This document shows positions 1 through 7,889 of a stretch of 24,487 nucleotides of DNA, in pieces; the stretch's first letter is position 1; each line of letters opens with the position of its first letter. The stretch comes from Porphyromonadaceae bacterium UBA7048 (lineage in GTDB: Bacteria; Bacteroidota; Bacteroidia; Bacteroidales; Muribaculaceae). The notes under the pieces were generated by a model that saw nothing but the letters and a program-made list of their open reading frames with translations, was not told the origin of the DNA and did no database searches. Location of the stretch: assembly GCA_002493945.1 (NCBI GenBank), contig DLAL01000072.1:1-24487 (forward strand), written 5' to 3'. The position numbers and the translations under genes are program-made.

Positions 1-649
1 ATAATCTATGCACCGGGATTTCGGCTTGTGCCGAAAAAATCTCCTGAGCGTAATTGAATATCACATTGGTGCCGCACCACTGCTGGAAGACGGCGATAAC
101 CACACCGATGAGCAGCACGAAGCTGAACTTCCGGCTGAAAAGGCTCTTCAGTCCGCCCTGCTTCTCGGCCTTGCGTCCGCCGTCGACGATGGCCTTTATC
201 TCTTCGTCAGCGTACTGACGGCCTCCCACATGGGTCAGTATGCGTCCTGCCTGCTCGGTCATGCCTTTCATTGTGAGCCAGCGCGGACTCTCGGGGATAA
301 AGAACGCCAGCAGCAGGAAGAGGGGCGCAGGGAAAGCCGCGCTCCAGAACATCCATCGCCAGCCGGTCTGCACGTTCCATGACTCAAGCGCGGGCACGGT
401 CGTTCCGGCAGGCATCGGTTCGGCAATAAGATAGTTGACAATCTGCGCTCCCAGAATACCGAGCACGATAGTGAGCTGATTGAGCGCCACAAGTTTGCCG
501 CGTATATGCGAAGGCGACACTTCGGCTATATACATCGGCGACAGTCCCGAGGCTATGCCGATGGCTATGCCGCCAATAAAACGTACAATCAGAAATGCGG
601 AGAATTCGTCGAAAGCACCGGTGCCGTAGGCCGATGCCAGAAATATAAT
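1..649 (-). pseudogene. Sugar porter (XylE-like MFS) fragment, 5'-truncated
   Basis: Reading the minus strand from about 649 to the window edge gives an open frame of about 215 codons that is clearly a sugar:H+ symporter of the MFS sugar porter family. Visible signatures are RFIGGIAIGIASGLSPMYIAE (TM4 region), HIRGKLVALNQL, PESPRWL at the end of TM6, and QQWCGTNVIFNYAQEIF in TM7. The C-terminal half runs off the left edge. The N-terminus is missing: upstream of SIIFLASAYGTG the frame meets a stop near 653-655. By comparison with XylE-type porters, about 90-100 residues (TM1, TM2 and part of TM3) are absent. At the same point the sequence becomes an AraC gene on the other strand, also lacking its 5' end. 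The fragment therefore has neither a start nor a promoter and should be non-functional unless the junction is an assembly error. Its intact relative would import a pentose or hexose across the inner membrane. Confidence 0.82.
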
Positions 650-656
650 ACTTCAT
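640..656. other. Head-to-head junction of two 5'-truncated genes
   Basis: Within about ten bases around 648 the porter frame (minus strand) and the AraC frame (plus strand) both stop making sense. The TAA at 646-648 closes the AraC frame upstream. On the other strand a TGA near 653-655 closes the porter frame. A normal divergent pair would have an intergenic promoter region here. This is the signature of a deletion or rearrangement removing both 5' ends, or of a chimeric assembly join. Confidence 0.75.
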
Positions 657-1284
657 CCTGCCAGCCGGCATACCCCACACCTACGCAAGCTCTGACGACG
701 ATCCGTGGACCATCTACTGGGCGCACTTCAGCGGCTCGGCGGCACGGCACTTCATGTCGTCAGACCCTGCGCCGCGGACGATAGCGCCCGGACACGACTC
801 GCGAATCGCGGACCGCATCAATATCTTCGAGGAGATATACAGCACTCTCGACGACTCGTTCGCCATCGAGAACATACGCTACGCCGTCGCGCTGTTCCAC
901 CACTTCCTGGAGTCGATGCGCTATCTCAACCTCTACCGCAAGGTGGGCAACCAAAAGCACGACTCTGACGTAATAGAATCGACCATACACTATATGGCCG
1001 AAAATGTTGAGCGGCGACTGACGCTGACCGACATCGCCGACTACTCGGGATTCTCATCCTCCTACCTCTCGTCCATGTTCAAGAAGCGCACGGGCTACAG
1101 TCCACTGACCTACTTCAACCTTCTGAAAATCCGCAAGGCATGCGAACTGATCAACACCACCGACATGAAACTCACACAGATAAGTTTCAAACTCGGGTTT
1201 GATGACCAGTTCTACTTCTCGCGCCTCTTCAGCAAGATAATGGGTATGTCGCCCAGAGCATACCGGGCGTTGCCGAAGTCTTAG
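649..1284 (+). CDS. AraC-family transcriptional regulator, N-terminally truncated
   Basis: The open frame begins without a start codon at YFILPAGIPHTY (649-684), a typical strand of the AraC cupin sensor domain, and continues in frame through an internal ATG at 754 to the stop at 1282-1284. The C-terminal 100 residues hold two helix-turn-helix units: LTLTDIADYSGFSSSYLSSMF and KLTQISFKLGFDDQFYFSRLF, ending with the family signature GMSPRAYR. Intact members are about 280-300 residues. Here 211 codons are readable, so roughly 80 residues of the ligand-binding domain and the promoter are missing. A 176-residue protein starting at ATG 754 would keep the DNA-binding half but lose most of the sensor. 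The neighbouring sugar porter and GH3 enzyme suggest that the original regulator responded to a plant sugar, but that is inference. It converges on the GH3 gene with 40 bases between the stops. Confidence 0.85.
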   Translation, partial: YFILPAGIPHTYASSDDDPWTIYWAHFSGSAARHFMSSDPAPRTIAPGHDSRIADRINIFEEIYSTLDDSFAIENIRYAVALFHHFLESMRYLNLYRKVGNQKHDSDVIESTIHYMAENVERRLTLTDIADYSGFSSSYLSSMFKKRTGYSPLTYFNLLKIRKACELINTTDMKLTQISFKLGFDDQFYFSRLFSKIMGMSPRAYRALPKS

Positions 1285-1324
1285 CGGAGCCTTGCCTTAA
1301 CGGACTGTCGCGCCGACGGGGCGG

Positions 1325-3583
1325 TCAGTCGACCAGCCTGAAGGTCAGCGAGCCGCGTATGTCGCGCGAAGAGGAGCCGAAGAGCGCCTCAAAGGTGCCG
1401 GGTTCGGCCACCCACGCATGCTTGCTGTCGTCGTAATAGCTCAGCTCATCCTTGCCGACAGTGAACGTGACCACCTTCTCCTCGCCGGGAGCGAGTTCTA
1501 TCTTTCTGAATCCCTTCAGTTCCTTGGGCGGACGGGGAAGCGATGACTTCTTGTCAGCGATATAGAGCTGGACGGTCTCCTTGCCGGCGGTGCGGCCTGT
1601 GTTCTTCACTTTCACGGAAAATGTGATGGAGCCGTCAGCACCGAGCTGCCTGCTGTCGGCCTCGGGCTTGCCGTAGGCGAATGTGGTATAGCTCAATCCA
1701 TGTCCGAAGGGGAAGAGCGGTGCGGTCCTGGCCTTGTCGGCATAGCGGTAACCGACAAATATATCTTCGCTGTAATACTCGGGCACGGTGTCGGCACCGA
1801 GCTTCAGAGCCTCGGCATTGCCGGGATACTCGCCGAGGGCATGCGCGCCGACGTCCTCGAGCCGGGCAGGGAAGGTGAAGGGCAGTTTGCCCGACGGGAC
1901 GACATCTCCGGAGATGATGTCGGCGATGGCATTGCCTGCTTCCGAGCCTATGTACCATCCCTGAAGCACAGCCGCTACGTCGCCGACCCAGGGCATGGCC
2001 ACGGCATTGCCCGAGATATTGACCACGATGATGTCAGGGTTGACTTTGGCGAGTTCGGCTATCAGGCGGTCCTGTCCGTAAGGCAGACCGAGTCCCGCTC
2101 TGTCGGTGTCCTCGCAGTCCTGATGCGGATTCTTGTTGAGACCGCCTATGAATATCACATAGTCGGCATCGCGGGCTACGCTGACAGCCTCTGCTGTCAG
2201 TTCACTCTCCGTGCGGCTGTCCGTGAGGTCGAGCAGCGCCATTCCGTCGTGCTCTTTAAGCTGCTCACCGACATATCCGCGTGCGTATACTATGTCAGCC
2301 TCCTTGCCGAACCGTCTCCTGAGACCCTCGAGCGGCGAGACTTCCTCGCGGACTTTCAGCGAAGAGCTGCCTCCGCCGACTGTCATCGGCTTTATGGCGT
2401 TCTCACCGATGACAGCAATCTTTTTCTTTCCGCGCATATCGAGAGGAAGCACGCCGCGGTCGTTCTTCAGAAGCACGATTCCCTCTCCGGCGATACGACG
2501 CGCTGCAGCGACGTGCTCGGGCGAGTTGAGACTACCGAAAGGCTTGTCAGTGTTCATGGCCGTGCGGAACATGAGCCTGAGCACATTGGCGGCCTTGGCG
2601 TCGAGCTCCTTTGTATCGGCCTTACCTTCGGCGATTAGCTTCAGATACGGGTCGGCGAGATAGTAGCTGTCATATGCGTTCTTCTTTCCTTCGGAGAGGC
2701 CGTTGGTCCACGAGCCGAATTCAAGGTCGAGACCGCCCGTGACGGCCTGTCCGGTATCGTGCACACCGCCCCAGTCGGAAATCACCGCTCCGTCAAATCC
2801 CCACTCATCGCGGAGAATATCTTTGAGCAGCCGGGAATTCTGACAGGCGTGCCGTCCTTTGTAGAGATTGTAGGACGCCATGACTGACCACGCGCCGCCG
2901 TCCTGCACGGCAGCCCTGAAGGCAGGAAGATATATCTCGTAGAGAGCACGGTCGCTGAGGTCAACATCCGTGGTGTGACGGCGGCTCTCCTGATTGTTGA
3001 GAGCATAGTGCTTCACACATGCGGCGACACCGTTCTTCTGCAGTTCCCTGACATAAGGCACGACCATGACCGATGCCAGGAAGGGGTCTTCACCCATATA
3101 CTCGAAATTTCTGCCGTTCAGCGGCGTGCGGTATATATTCACGCCCGGACCGAGAAGCACGTCCTTCTCCCTGTACCGGGCCTCCTCGCCTATTGACTTG
3201 CCGTAGAGTGCGGCCATCTCTGGATTCCACGTCGCGGCAAGACATGTCAGAGCAGGAAAAGCCGTGCATGAATCGTTGGTCCATCCGGCCTGGTTCCACT
3301 CATCCCACAGAACCTCAGGACGGATTCCGTGCGGCCCGTCGGTGCACCACAACTCAGGGATACCGAGACGGGGCACTCCGGCCGAACTGAATTTGGACTG
3401 CGCGTGGATTATGGCTATCTTCTCGGCAGTGGTCATACGGGAGAGTGCGTCGCTCACTCTCTCCTCAAGAGGCAGAGCGCTATCCTGATAGGGCAGCAGT
3501 CCGGACGACGGCCGGGCTGACACTGACACGGCGGCGGCCGACATAAGCACGAGAGCGGCCGCCATACTGCTGAACAGTTTCAT
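1325..3583 (-). CDS. Secreted GH3 beta-glucosidase/xylosidase-like enzyme
   Basis: A 752-residue glycoside hydrolase family 3 enzyme that removes terminal beta-linked sugars from oligosaccharides or glycosides, probably in the periplasm. Residues 1-23 form a signal peptide (MKLFSSMAAALVLMSAAAVS) with an AxA cleavage site and no lipobox cysteine. The TIM-barrel domain shows GPHG (83-86), GRNFEYMGEDP (157-167), KHYALNNQ (191-198) and the nucleophile motif VISDWGG with Asp270. The second domain carries CEDTDR (490-495), where Glu491 matches the family's acid/base position. A fibronectin-III-like domain follows FPFGHGLSYTTF to the end. Length and domain order are normal for bacterial GH3, and no catalytic residue is missing. 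Family alone does not separate beta-glucosidase from beta-xylosidase. The start is the first ATG before the signal peptide. No TAnnTTTG box was seen in the 104 bases upstream. Confidence 0.93.
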   Translation of the reverse strand: MKLFSSMAAALVLMSAAAVSVSARPSSGLLPYQDSALPLEERVSDALSRMTTAEKIAIIHAQSKFSSAGVPRLGIPELWCTDGPHGIRPEVLWDEWNQAGWTNDSCTAFPALTCLAATWNPEMAALYGKSIGEEARYREKDVLLGPGVNIYRTPLNGRNFEYMGEDPFLASVMVVPYVRELQKNGVAACVKHYALNNQESRRHTTDVDLSDRALYEIYLPAFRAAVQDGGAWSVMASYNLYKGRHACQNSRLLKDILRDEWGFDGAVISDWGGVHDTGQAVTGGLDLEFGSWTNGLSEGKKNAYDSYYLADPYLKLIAEGKADTKELDAKAANVLRLMFRTAMNTDKPFGSLNSPEHVAAARRIAGEGIVLLKNDRGVLPLDMRGKKKIAVIGENAIKPMTVGGGSSSLKVREEVSPLEGLRRRFGKEADIVYARGYVGEQLKEHDGMALLDLTDSRTESELTAEAVSVARDADYVIFIGGLNKNPHQDCEDTDRAGLGLPYGQDRLIAELAKVNPDIIVVNISGNAVAMPWVGDVAAVLQGWYIGSEAGNAIADIISGDVVPSGKLPFTFPARLEDVGAHALGEYPGNAEALKLGADTVPEYYSEDIFVGYRYADKARTAPLFPFGHGLSYTTFAYGKPEADSRQLGADGSITFSVKVKNTGRTAGKETVQLYIADKKSSLPRPPKELKGFRKIELAPGEEKVVTFTVGKDELSYYDDSKHAWVAEPGTFEALFGSSSRDIRGSLTFRLVD

Positions 3584-3687
3584 ACGTTTATAATTTAAGG
3601 TTTATGTTATATGGTTAAGTTTTTTTCGTCTAATTATATTTACGGTGTTTCGGACGGTTTATTGTCTGCCGGCCGCGGATAATCGGC

Positions 3688-4554
3688 TCAGTCAGCCGAG
3701 GGGATGTCCAAAAGCCCGTCAAATACTATTTCGGCCGGTCCGGTCATGAGGATGTGCCAGTCAGAACTGACGTCGATGTGGAGCGTGCCGCCGCGCAGTG
3801 CTATGCCGACCGGATAGTCAAGCCGACGTGTGGCCACGGCAGCAGCAGCCACAGCACAGGCTCCCGTGCCGCAGGCGAGAGTCTCCCCTACTCCGCGCTC
3901 CCATGTGCGCACATCGATGACCTTCGTGCCGGGACGGATGCTGGCGAACTCGATGTTGGCTCCCTCGGGCCACATGCGGTGTCGCTCCAGAAGCGGACCA
4001 TGCTCCACGAAGGGAAGCGCCGCGAGGTCGTCGACAAATATGACGCCGTGAGGATTGCCCATTGACACGGCGGTCAGACGATATACGCGGCCGTCGATGT
4101 CGAGAGGCGCGTCGACCAAAGGCGCGTCGGACTCTACCGGCACACGGGACGGCTCGAACACGGGCGCACCCATGTCCACAGTGGCCGACACGAAGGTGCC
4201 ATTACCATCAGTATTTACAAGCACCGTACGCAGTCCTGAAGCTGTTCGTATGGTCAATTCCTGACGGCGCACATGCCGCTCGAAGAGCAGACGCGCCACA
4301 CAGCGGATGCCGTTGCCGCACATCCCGGCCTCGGAGCCGTCGGCGTTGAATATGCGCATACGGCAGTCACAGTCATTATCAAACTGAAGAACCAGAAGTC
4401 CGTCTGCGCCTACGCTGAAAGCCCGACGGCACACGCGGCGGGCAAATGCTCCGAAATCGCCGATGGCCGTGTCAAGCCAGGGATTGGCCAGACAGTCGAT
4501 GACGACGAAATCGTTGCCGATGCCGTGCATCTTTATGAACGGAACGCTTTTCAT
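3688..4554 (-). CDS. dapF: Diaminopimelate epimerase
   Basis: A 288-residue cytoplasmic, cofactor-independent racemase converting LL-diaminopimelate to meso-diaminopimelate, the last step before lysine and a building block of peptidoglycan. The N-terminus KMHGIGNDFVVID is the family hallmark. The two catalytic cysteines are in MCGNGIRC (Cys79) and LACGTGACAV (Cys228), and GNPHGVIFVDD lies between them. Length is normal for DapF. It is the second gene of an operon: its ATG overlaps the stop of the PLP enzyme upstream (ATGA at 4551-4554), so the two are probably translationally coupled and share the promoter at 5784-5814. The 104-base gap downstream to the GH3 gene holds no convincing terminator. 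Confidence 0.96.
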   Translation of the reverse strand: MKSVPFIKMHGIGNDFVVIDCLANPWLDTAIGDFGAFARRVCRRAFSVGADGLLVLQFDNDCDCRMRIFNADGSEAGMCGNGIRCVARLLFERHVRRQELTIRTASGLRTVLVNTDGNGTFVSATVDMGAPVFEPSRVPVESDAPLVDAPLDIDGRVYRLTAVSMGNPHGVIFVDDLAALPFVEHGPLLERHRMWPEGANIEFASIRPGTKVIDVRTWERGVGETLACGTGACAVAAAAVATRRLDYPVGIALRGGTLHIDVSSDWHILMTGPAEIVFDGLLDIPSAD

Positions 4555-5735
4555 TTAAGTGATTCTACGGCATTGACGATGGCGTCGATTCCCTCCATGA
4601 GCACTCCGTGCGACACTCCGATGTTGATGCGTACGAATCCTTCGCCGCCCGGGCCGAAGGTCACACCGTCGCTCACGGCCACGCGAGCCTTGTCGACAAG
4701 CAGACGCACAAGTCCGTCATGGTCCAGGCCGAGTCCGCCGAAATCTACCCACAGACCGAATCCCGCCTCCGGCATGAAAGGCCGCACACCCTCTATGGCG
4801 CCAAGCCGGCGGCATACCTCGGCGGCATTGTCGCGGATATACCGGAGCACGCAGCCGAGCCAGTCGTCACCGCCGCTGTAAGCAGCTTCGGTAGCGGTGA
4901 CGGCAAAGAGCGGCGGCGTGTCGAATTCGCTCGCGAGCAGCCACTGAAAGAAGCCGTCGCGCAGCGCGGGATTGTGCACCACGGTCCAGGCGCTCGAAAT
5001 GCCGGGAATGTTGAAAGTCTTCGAGGGCGCCCCTATGGTGACGCACACCTGACGGGCCGCATCCGACACCGTCGCCGTAGGATAGTGGGCGCCGTCGAGC
5101 ACCATATCGCCGTATATCTCGTCGGATATGAGCAGCATGCCGTGGCGCTGACATATCGCGGCCACCTCGGCGAGCACTTCGGCCGGCCACTGGATGCCTA
5201 TGGGATTGTGGGGATTGCACACTATCATGGCCCGAGGACGGCGCTCGGCGCACAGAGCCTCAAGTCCGTCGAGGTCCATCGTGTAGCGGCCGTCAGGGCC
5301 GAGGACAAGCGGATTGTCGAGCGGCACACGGTCGTTGCCCGTGATGACCGAGCGGAACGAATGGTACACCGGCGGCTGTATCACCACACCGTCGCCCGGA
5401 CGGGTGAAGTAGTTCAGCGCCAGCCCGAGTCCCTTCTTGACGCCCGGCAGGAAGTCGATATCCGACCGGGGAACCATCCAGCCGTGGCGTCGCTGAAGCC
5501 ACGAGGTGATGGCGCCCCAGAACGAAGCGGGAGCCGTCGTGTAGCCGAACACGGGATGAGTGACGCGCCGAGCCAGCGCATCGCTTATGGCAGGACACAC
5601 GGCGAAATCCATGTCGGCAATCCATAGAGGCCGCAGGTCGGTGCGTCCGTATTTCATTTCGAGTTCTTCGTATTGTGTGGCCAGAGTTCCGCGGCGGTCT
5701 ATGGCCCTATCGAGATTGTACTTGTGGGTGGTCAT
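4551..5735 (-). CDS. MalY/PatB-type PLP-dependent C-S lyase or aminotransferase
   Basis: A fold-type I PLP enzyme of the MalY/PatB branch. Members cleave cystathionine or other cysteine S-conjugates, and some act as aminotransferases. Counting from ATG 5735 (394 residues), the sequence shows LRPLWIADMDF near the N-terminus, FLPGVKKGLGLAL, NPHNPIG (174-180), the PLP-contacting SDEIYGD (204-210) and the Schiff-base lysine in GAPSKTFNIPG (Lys239). An upstream in-frame TTG at 5786 would add 17 residues, but it lies in the -7 box of a strong promoter match (5784-5791) and upstream of the predicted transcript start, so it is very unlikely to be the start. The gene overlaps dapF by four bases. Because of that pairing a role in diaminopimelate or sulfur amino acid metabolism is possible. 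It is not a canonical DapL by the motifs I can see; substrate unknown. Confidence 0.88.
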   Translation of the reverse strand: MTTHKYNLDRAIDRRGTLATQYEELEMKYGRTDLRPLWIADMDFAVCPAISDALARRVTHPVFGYTTAPASFWGAITSWLQRRHGWMVPRSDIDFLPGVKKGLGLALNYFTRPGDGVVIQPPVYHSFRSVITGNDRVPLDNPLVLGPDGRYTMDLDGLEALCAERRPRAMIVCNPHNPIGIQWPAEVLAEVAAICQRHGMLLISDEIYGDMVLDGAHYPTATVSDAARQVCVTIGAPSKTFNIPGISSAWTVVHNPALRDGFFQWLLASEFDTPPLFAVTATEAAYSGGDDWLGCVLRYIRDNAAEVCRRLGAIEGVRPFMPEAGFGLWVDFGGLGLDHDGLVRLLVDKARVAVSDGVTFGPGGEGFVRINIGVSHGVLMEGIDAIVNAVESLK

Positions 5736-5783
5736 TATCTGAGGAAACAATTTATTGAAACGTGAGGAATAGACTTCACCGGA

Positions 5784-5814
5784 CAAAGGTAATGCAAATT
5801 TTCGAGTAAAACAA
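5784..5814 (-). promoter_or_regulatory. Bacteroidetes promoter for the PLP enzyme-dapF operon
   Basis: On the minus strand TTG (5814-5812), a 20-base spacer and TACCTTTG (5791-5784) match the Bacteroidetes sigma-ABfr consensus exactly. Transcription should start near 5777-5780, leaving about 40 bases of leader before ATG 5735. The -33 element directly abuts the terminator hairpin of the upstream transporter gene. Confidence 0.85.
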
Positions 5815-5847
5815 CCGCGCCGACACTCTTATTGAGAGTCGGCGCGG
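5815..5847 (-). terminator. Rho-independent terminator of the GPH transporter gene
   Basis: CCGCGCCG, a two-base bulge and ACTCT pair with AGAGT and CGGCGCGG around a four- to five-base loop, giving a 13-bp G+C-rich stem. On the minus strand the stem is followed by TTGTTTTA. It begins 32 bases past the transporter stop codon (5880). The T-run doubles as the -33 region of the next promoter. Confidence 0.85.
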
Positions 5848-5879
5848 TCTGTATATAAGTTTTTAAGAATCGGATGTCA

Positions 5880-7691
5880 TCAGCTGTTGGCCGCGGCGGT
5901 CTGCGAGCCGTAGGTCTCCTTGATAATCCATACACAGGCGGAGGCTATCAGCAGCAGGACACCGGCCACGACGAGCATGCCCACGGTGAGGGGGGCGCCG
6001 TTGGCTGCCGGGGGGAAGCAGTGGAGGATGGCACCGCCACAGAGGGCTGCCACAATCTGCGGAATGGTGATGGTGCAGTTGAAGAGGCCGAGGTAGGTGC
6101 CGATGTTGCCGCCCGAAAGAGCGTTGGTCAGGATGGTGAAGGGCATCGACAGGATGGCGGCCCATGCACAGCCCATCAGAGAGTAGCTGACGGCCAGCAT
6201 ATACTGGTCGTGGATGAAGTAGACCGAGATGAAGCCGACGGCGCCGAGAAGAAGACTCAGCGAGTAGGCAGGCTTGCAGCGGCGGAAGAAGCCGAGCACT
6301 ACGGCCCAGAGCACGGCTGCGATGGCCTGGATGGCGAAGAGGTTGCCGTTCCAGTCGCCGGCGTTCTGATATTCGGCGGTGGCGGGGTTAAGGACAGTCT
6401 TGTAGTTCAGCGTGATGTCCTTGCGGCTGCTGACTGCCGGAAGGGTCGAGGTCTGCTCGAGTTCGTATTTGCCTGTATTGCTGTTGATGTTGGCTATATG
6501 GGCGAGGGTGAGGGTCGTGCCGGGAGCTACGAGCGAGAGACGCGACACGGCCACGGCATCGCTGCCGAGCACCACGGGTACGTCATCGATGACGAGGGTG
6601 GCTCCTGCCGGTGCAAAGGCTGCGCCGTCAGGGGTGAGAAGGTCCGCACCGTCAGCTATCACGGCCTTGCCTCCGGCGATGAGGGTGTCGGCTCCGAGCA
6701 TGACTGTCGAAGGCTGCACGAGGTCGCCATTGACCGAAATGCCGGCCAGGGCGAGGCGTCCGTTCTCGATGACGGGGTGCTCGCCGTCGAATATATACTT
6801 GTCGTCGTAGCGCTGTCCGTTGATGGTGACACCGGTCACTTCCTGCACCGAGGGCGCGTCAAAAGCCTGAAGAGCGACGGCATCTGTCGAATATGTCCAC
6901 ATATAGAGGAATGCGGCCCAGCAGAAGAACTGCACGATGCCCACGGTCCAGAACACCTTGGGAGCCTTGACGAGGAGTCTGAACATATTCCCCTTCGGGC
7001 CCTTGGCGTCGCGCGACTCGTCGATGTTGTGGAACTCGGCATATTCGTGAGGAGGCATCTCCTTGACTTTGGCGAACGTATAGGCCACGCATATGGCGAG
7101 TATGCCGGAGCCGATATAGAAGGCCCACGTCACAGTGGGAGGCACTTCGCCGGCGGGAGCGGTATTGCTCAGGAACATGGCCAGCACGAAGGGGGCGACA
7201 TAACCCACGACGGAACCGGCGTTGCACAGGAATGACTGAATCGAATAGGCGAGTCCCTTCTGCTTCTCGTTGACGAAGTCGCCCACAAGCATCTTGAATG
7301 GCTGCATGGCCATGTTGATGCTCGTATCAAGCAGCATGAGCATGACCAGACCGAACATGATGGCCTGCGATATACCAAGTCCGAGCGAACCGGCGTTGGG
7401 AAGGAAGCACATCACCACGATGGCGACAGCGGCTCCTATCAGAAGGTAGGGAAGACGACGGCCGAGACGGTTCCACGTGCGGTCGCTGGCCGAGCCTACT
7501 ATAGGCTGTACAATCAGACCCATCAGGGGCGGGAGAATCCAGAAATAACTTAAATCGTGCGGGTCAGCTCCGATAGTCGAGAATATACGGCTTACCTGTG
7601 AACTCTGAAGCGCATACGCTATCTGAACGCCGAAGAATCCGAAACTCAGATTCCAAAGTTTCCAAAAACTTAGATTGGGTTGCTCTTTCAT
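5880..7691 (-). CDS. GPH/SLC45-like sugar:cation symporter with inserted periplasmic domain
   Basis: A 603-residue major facilitator protein of the type annotated in Bacteroidetes as a maltose/glycoside:cation symporter. The N-terminal half shows FWKLWNLSFGFFGVQIAYALQ (TM1), QPIVGSASDRTWNRLGRRLPY (loop 2-3, the classic MFS D-R-x-G-R-R motif) and AMQPFKMLVGDFV. TM7 is around 245-270 (WTVGIVQFFCWAAFLYMWTY) and TM8 begins near 447 (GNLFAIQAIAAVLWAVVLGFF). Between them, residues about 279-437 form a soluble stretch of roughly 160 residues rich in Gly, Ala, Val and Asp. By MFS topology this loop is periplasmic. Ordinary family members are about 450 residues and have only a short loop there. The gene has its own -7 box (7760-7767) and terminator, so it is probably monocistronic. 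The GH76 gene upstream suggests a glycan-derived substrate, but nothing here proves it. Confidence 0.88.
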   Translation of the reverse strand: MKEQPNLSFWKLWNLSFGFFGVQIAYALQSSQVSRIFSTIGADPHDLSYFWILPPLMGLIVQPIVGSASDRTWNRLGRRLPYLLIGAAVAIVVMCFLPNAGSLGLGISQAIMFGLVMLMLLDTSINMAMQPFKMLVGDFVNEKQKGLAYSIQSFLCNAGSVVGYVAPFVLAMFLSNTAPAGEVPPTVTWAFYIGSGILAICVAYTFAKVKEMPPHEYAEFHNIDESRDAKGPKGNMFRLLVKAPKVFWTVGIVQFFCWAAFLYMWTYSTDAVALQAFDAPSVQEVTGVTINGQRYDDKYIFDGEHPVIENGRLALAGISVNGDLVQPSTVMLGADTLIAGGKAVIADGADLLTPDGAAFAPAGATLVIDDVPVVLGSDAVAVSRLSLVAPGTTLTLAHIANINSNTGKYELEQTSTLPAVSSRKDITLNYKTVLNPATAEYQNAGDWNGNLFAIQAIAAVLWAVVLGFFRRCKPAYSLSLLLGAVGFISVYFIHDQYMLAVSYSLMGCAWAAILSMPFTILTNALSGGNIGTYLGLFNCTITIPQIVAALCGGAILHCFPPAANGAPLTVGMLVVAGVLLLIASACVWIIKETYGSQTAAANS

Positions 7692-7759
7692 TGGTAAAAG
7701 AAGGCGTAATTATTTAATAAGTATGATAATAAAAAAATCTCTACAGAAGTATGAACGTA

Positions 7760-7767
7760 CAAAATTA
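7760..7767 (-). promoter_or_regulatory. Probable -7 box for the GPH transporter
   Basis: TAATTTTG on the minus strand matches TAnnTTTG and lies about 70 bases upstream of the transporter ATG. No TTG stands at the usual 19-21 base spacing (a TTTG is 13 bases away), so this is a partial match. Confidence 0.45.
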
Positions 7768-7826
7768 GCAATTATCCAACCAAACGTCGTCCCACGGTCT
7801 GTTAATTATCTATAAAATGAAAATAT

Positions 7827-7851
7827 CGGAATACGGCGCGGCCATATTCCG
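7827..7851 (-). terminator. Terminator downstream of the GH76 gene
   Basis: On the minus strand CGGAATATGGC, loop CGC, GCCGTATTCCG forms an 11-bp stem with one T-G wobble, followed by ATATTTTCATTTT. It lies 38 bases past the GH76 stop codon. T-rich sequence flanks the other side as well, so it could work in both directions. Confidence 0.8.
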
Positions 7852-7889
7852 ACATTTTTACAGTATCTGAAAAAAGGAGGGTGCGGCGG

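Noticed and set aside
1303..1330. Inverted repeat GACTG...CAGTC between the AraC and GH3 stops
   Set aside because: The stem is interrupted, overlaps the GH3 stop codon and has no T-run on either strand, so a terminator call is not justified.
3660..3700. Short hairpin CGGCT...AGCCG at the dapF stop codon
   Set aside because: It has only five base pairs and no T-run close by, and is too weak for a terminator.
5874..7235. 453-codon open frame on the plus strand over the transporter
   Set aside because: It is antisense to the symporter, is very Gly/Glu/Asp/His-rich and has no membrane segments or motifs.
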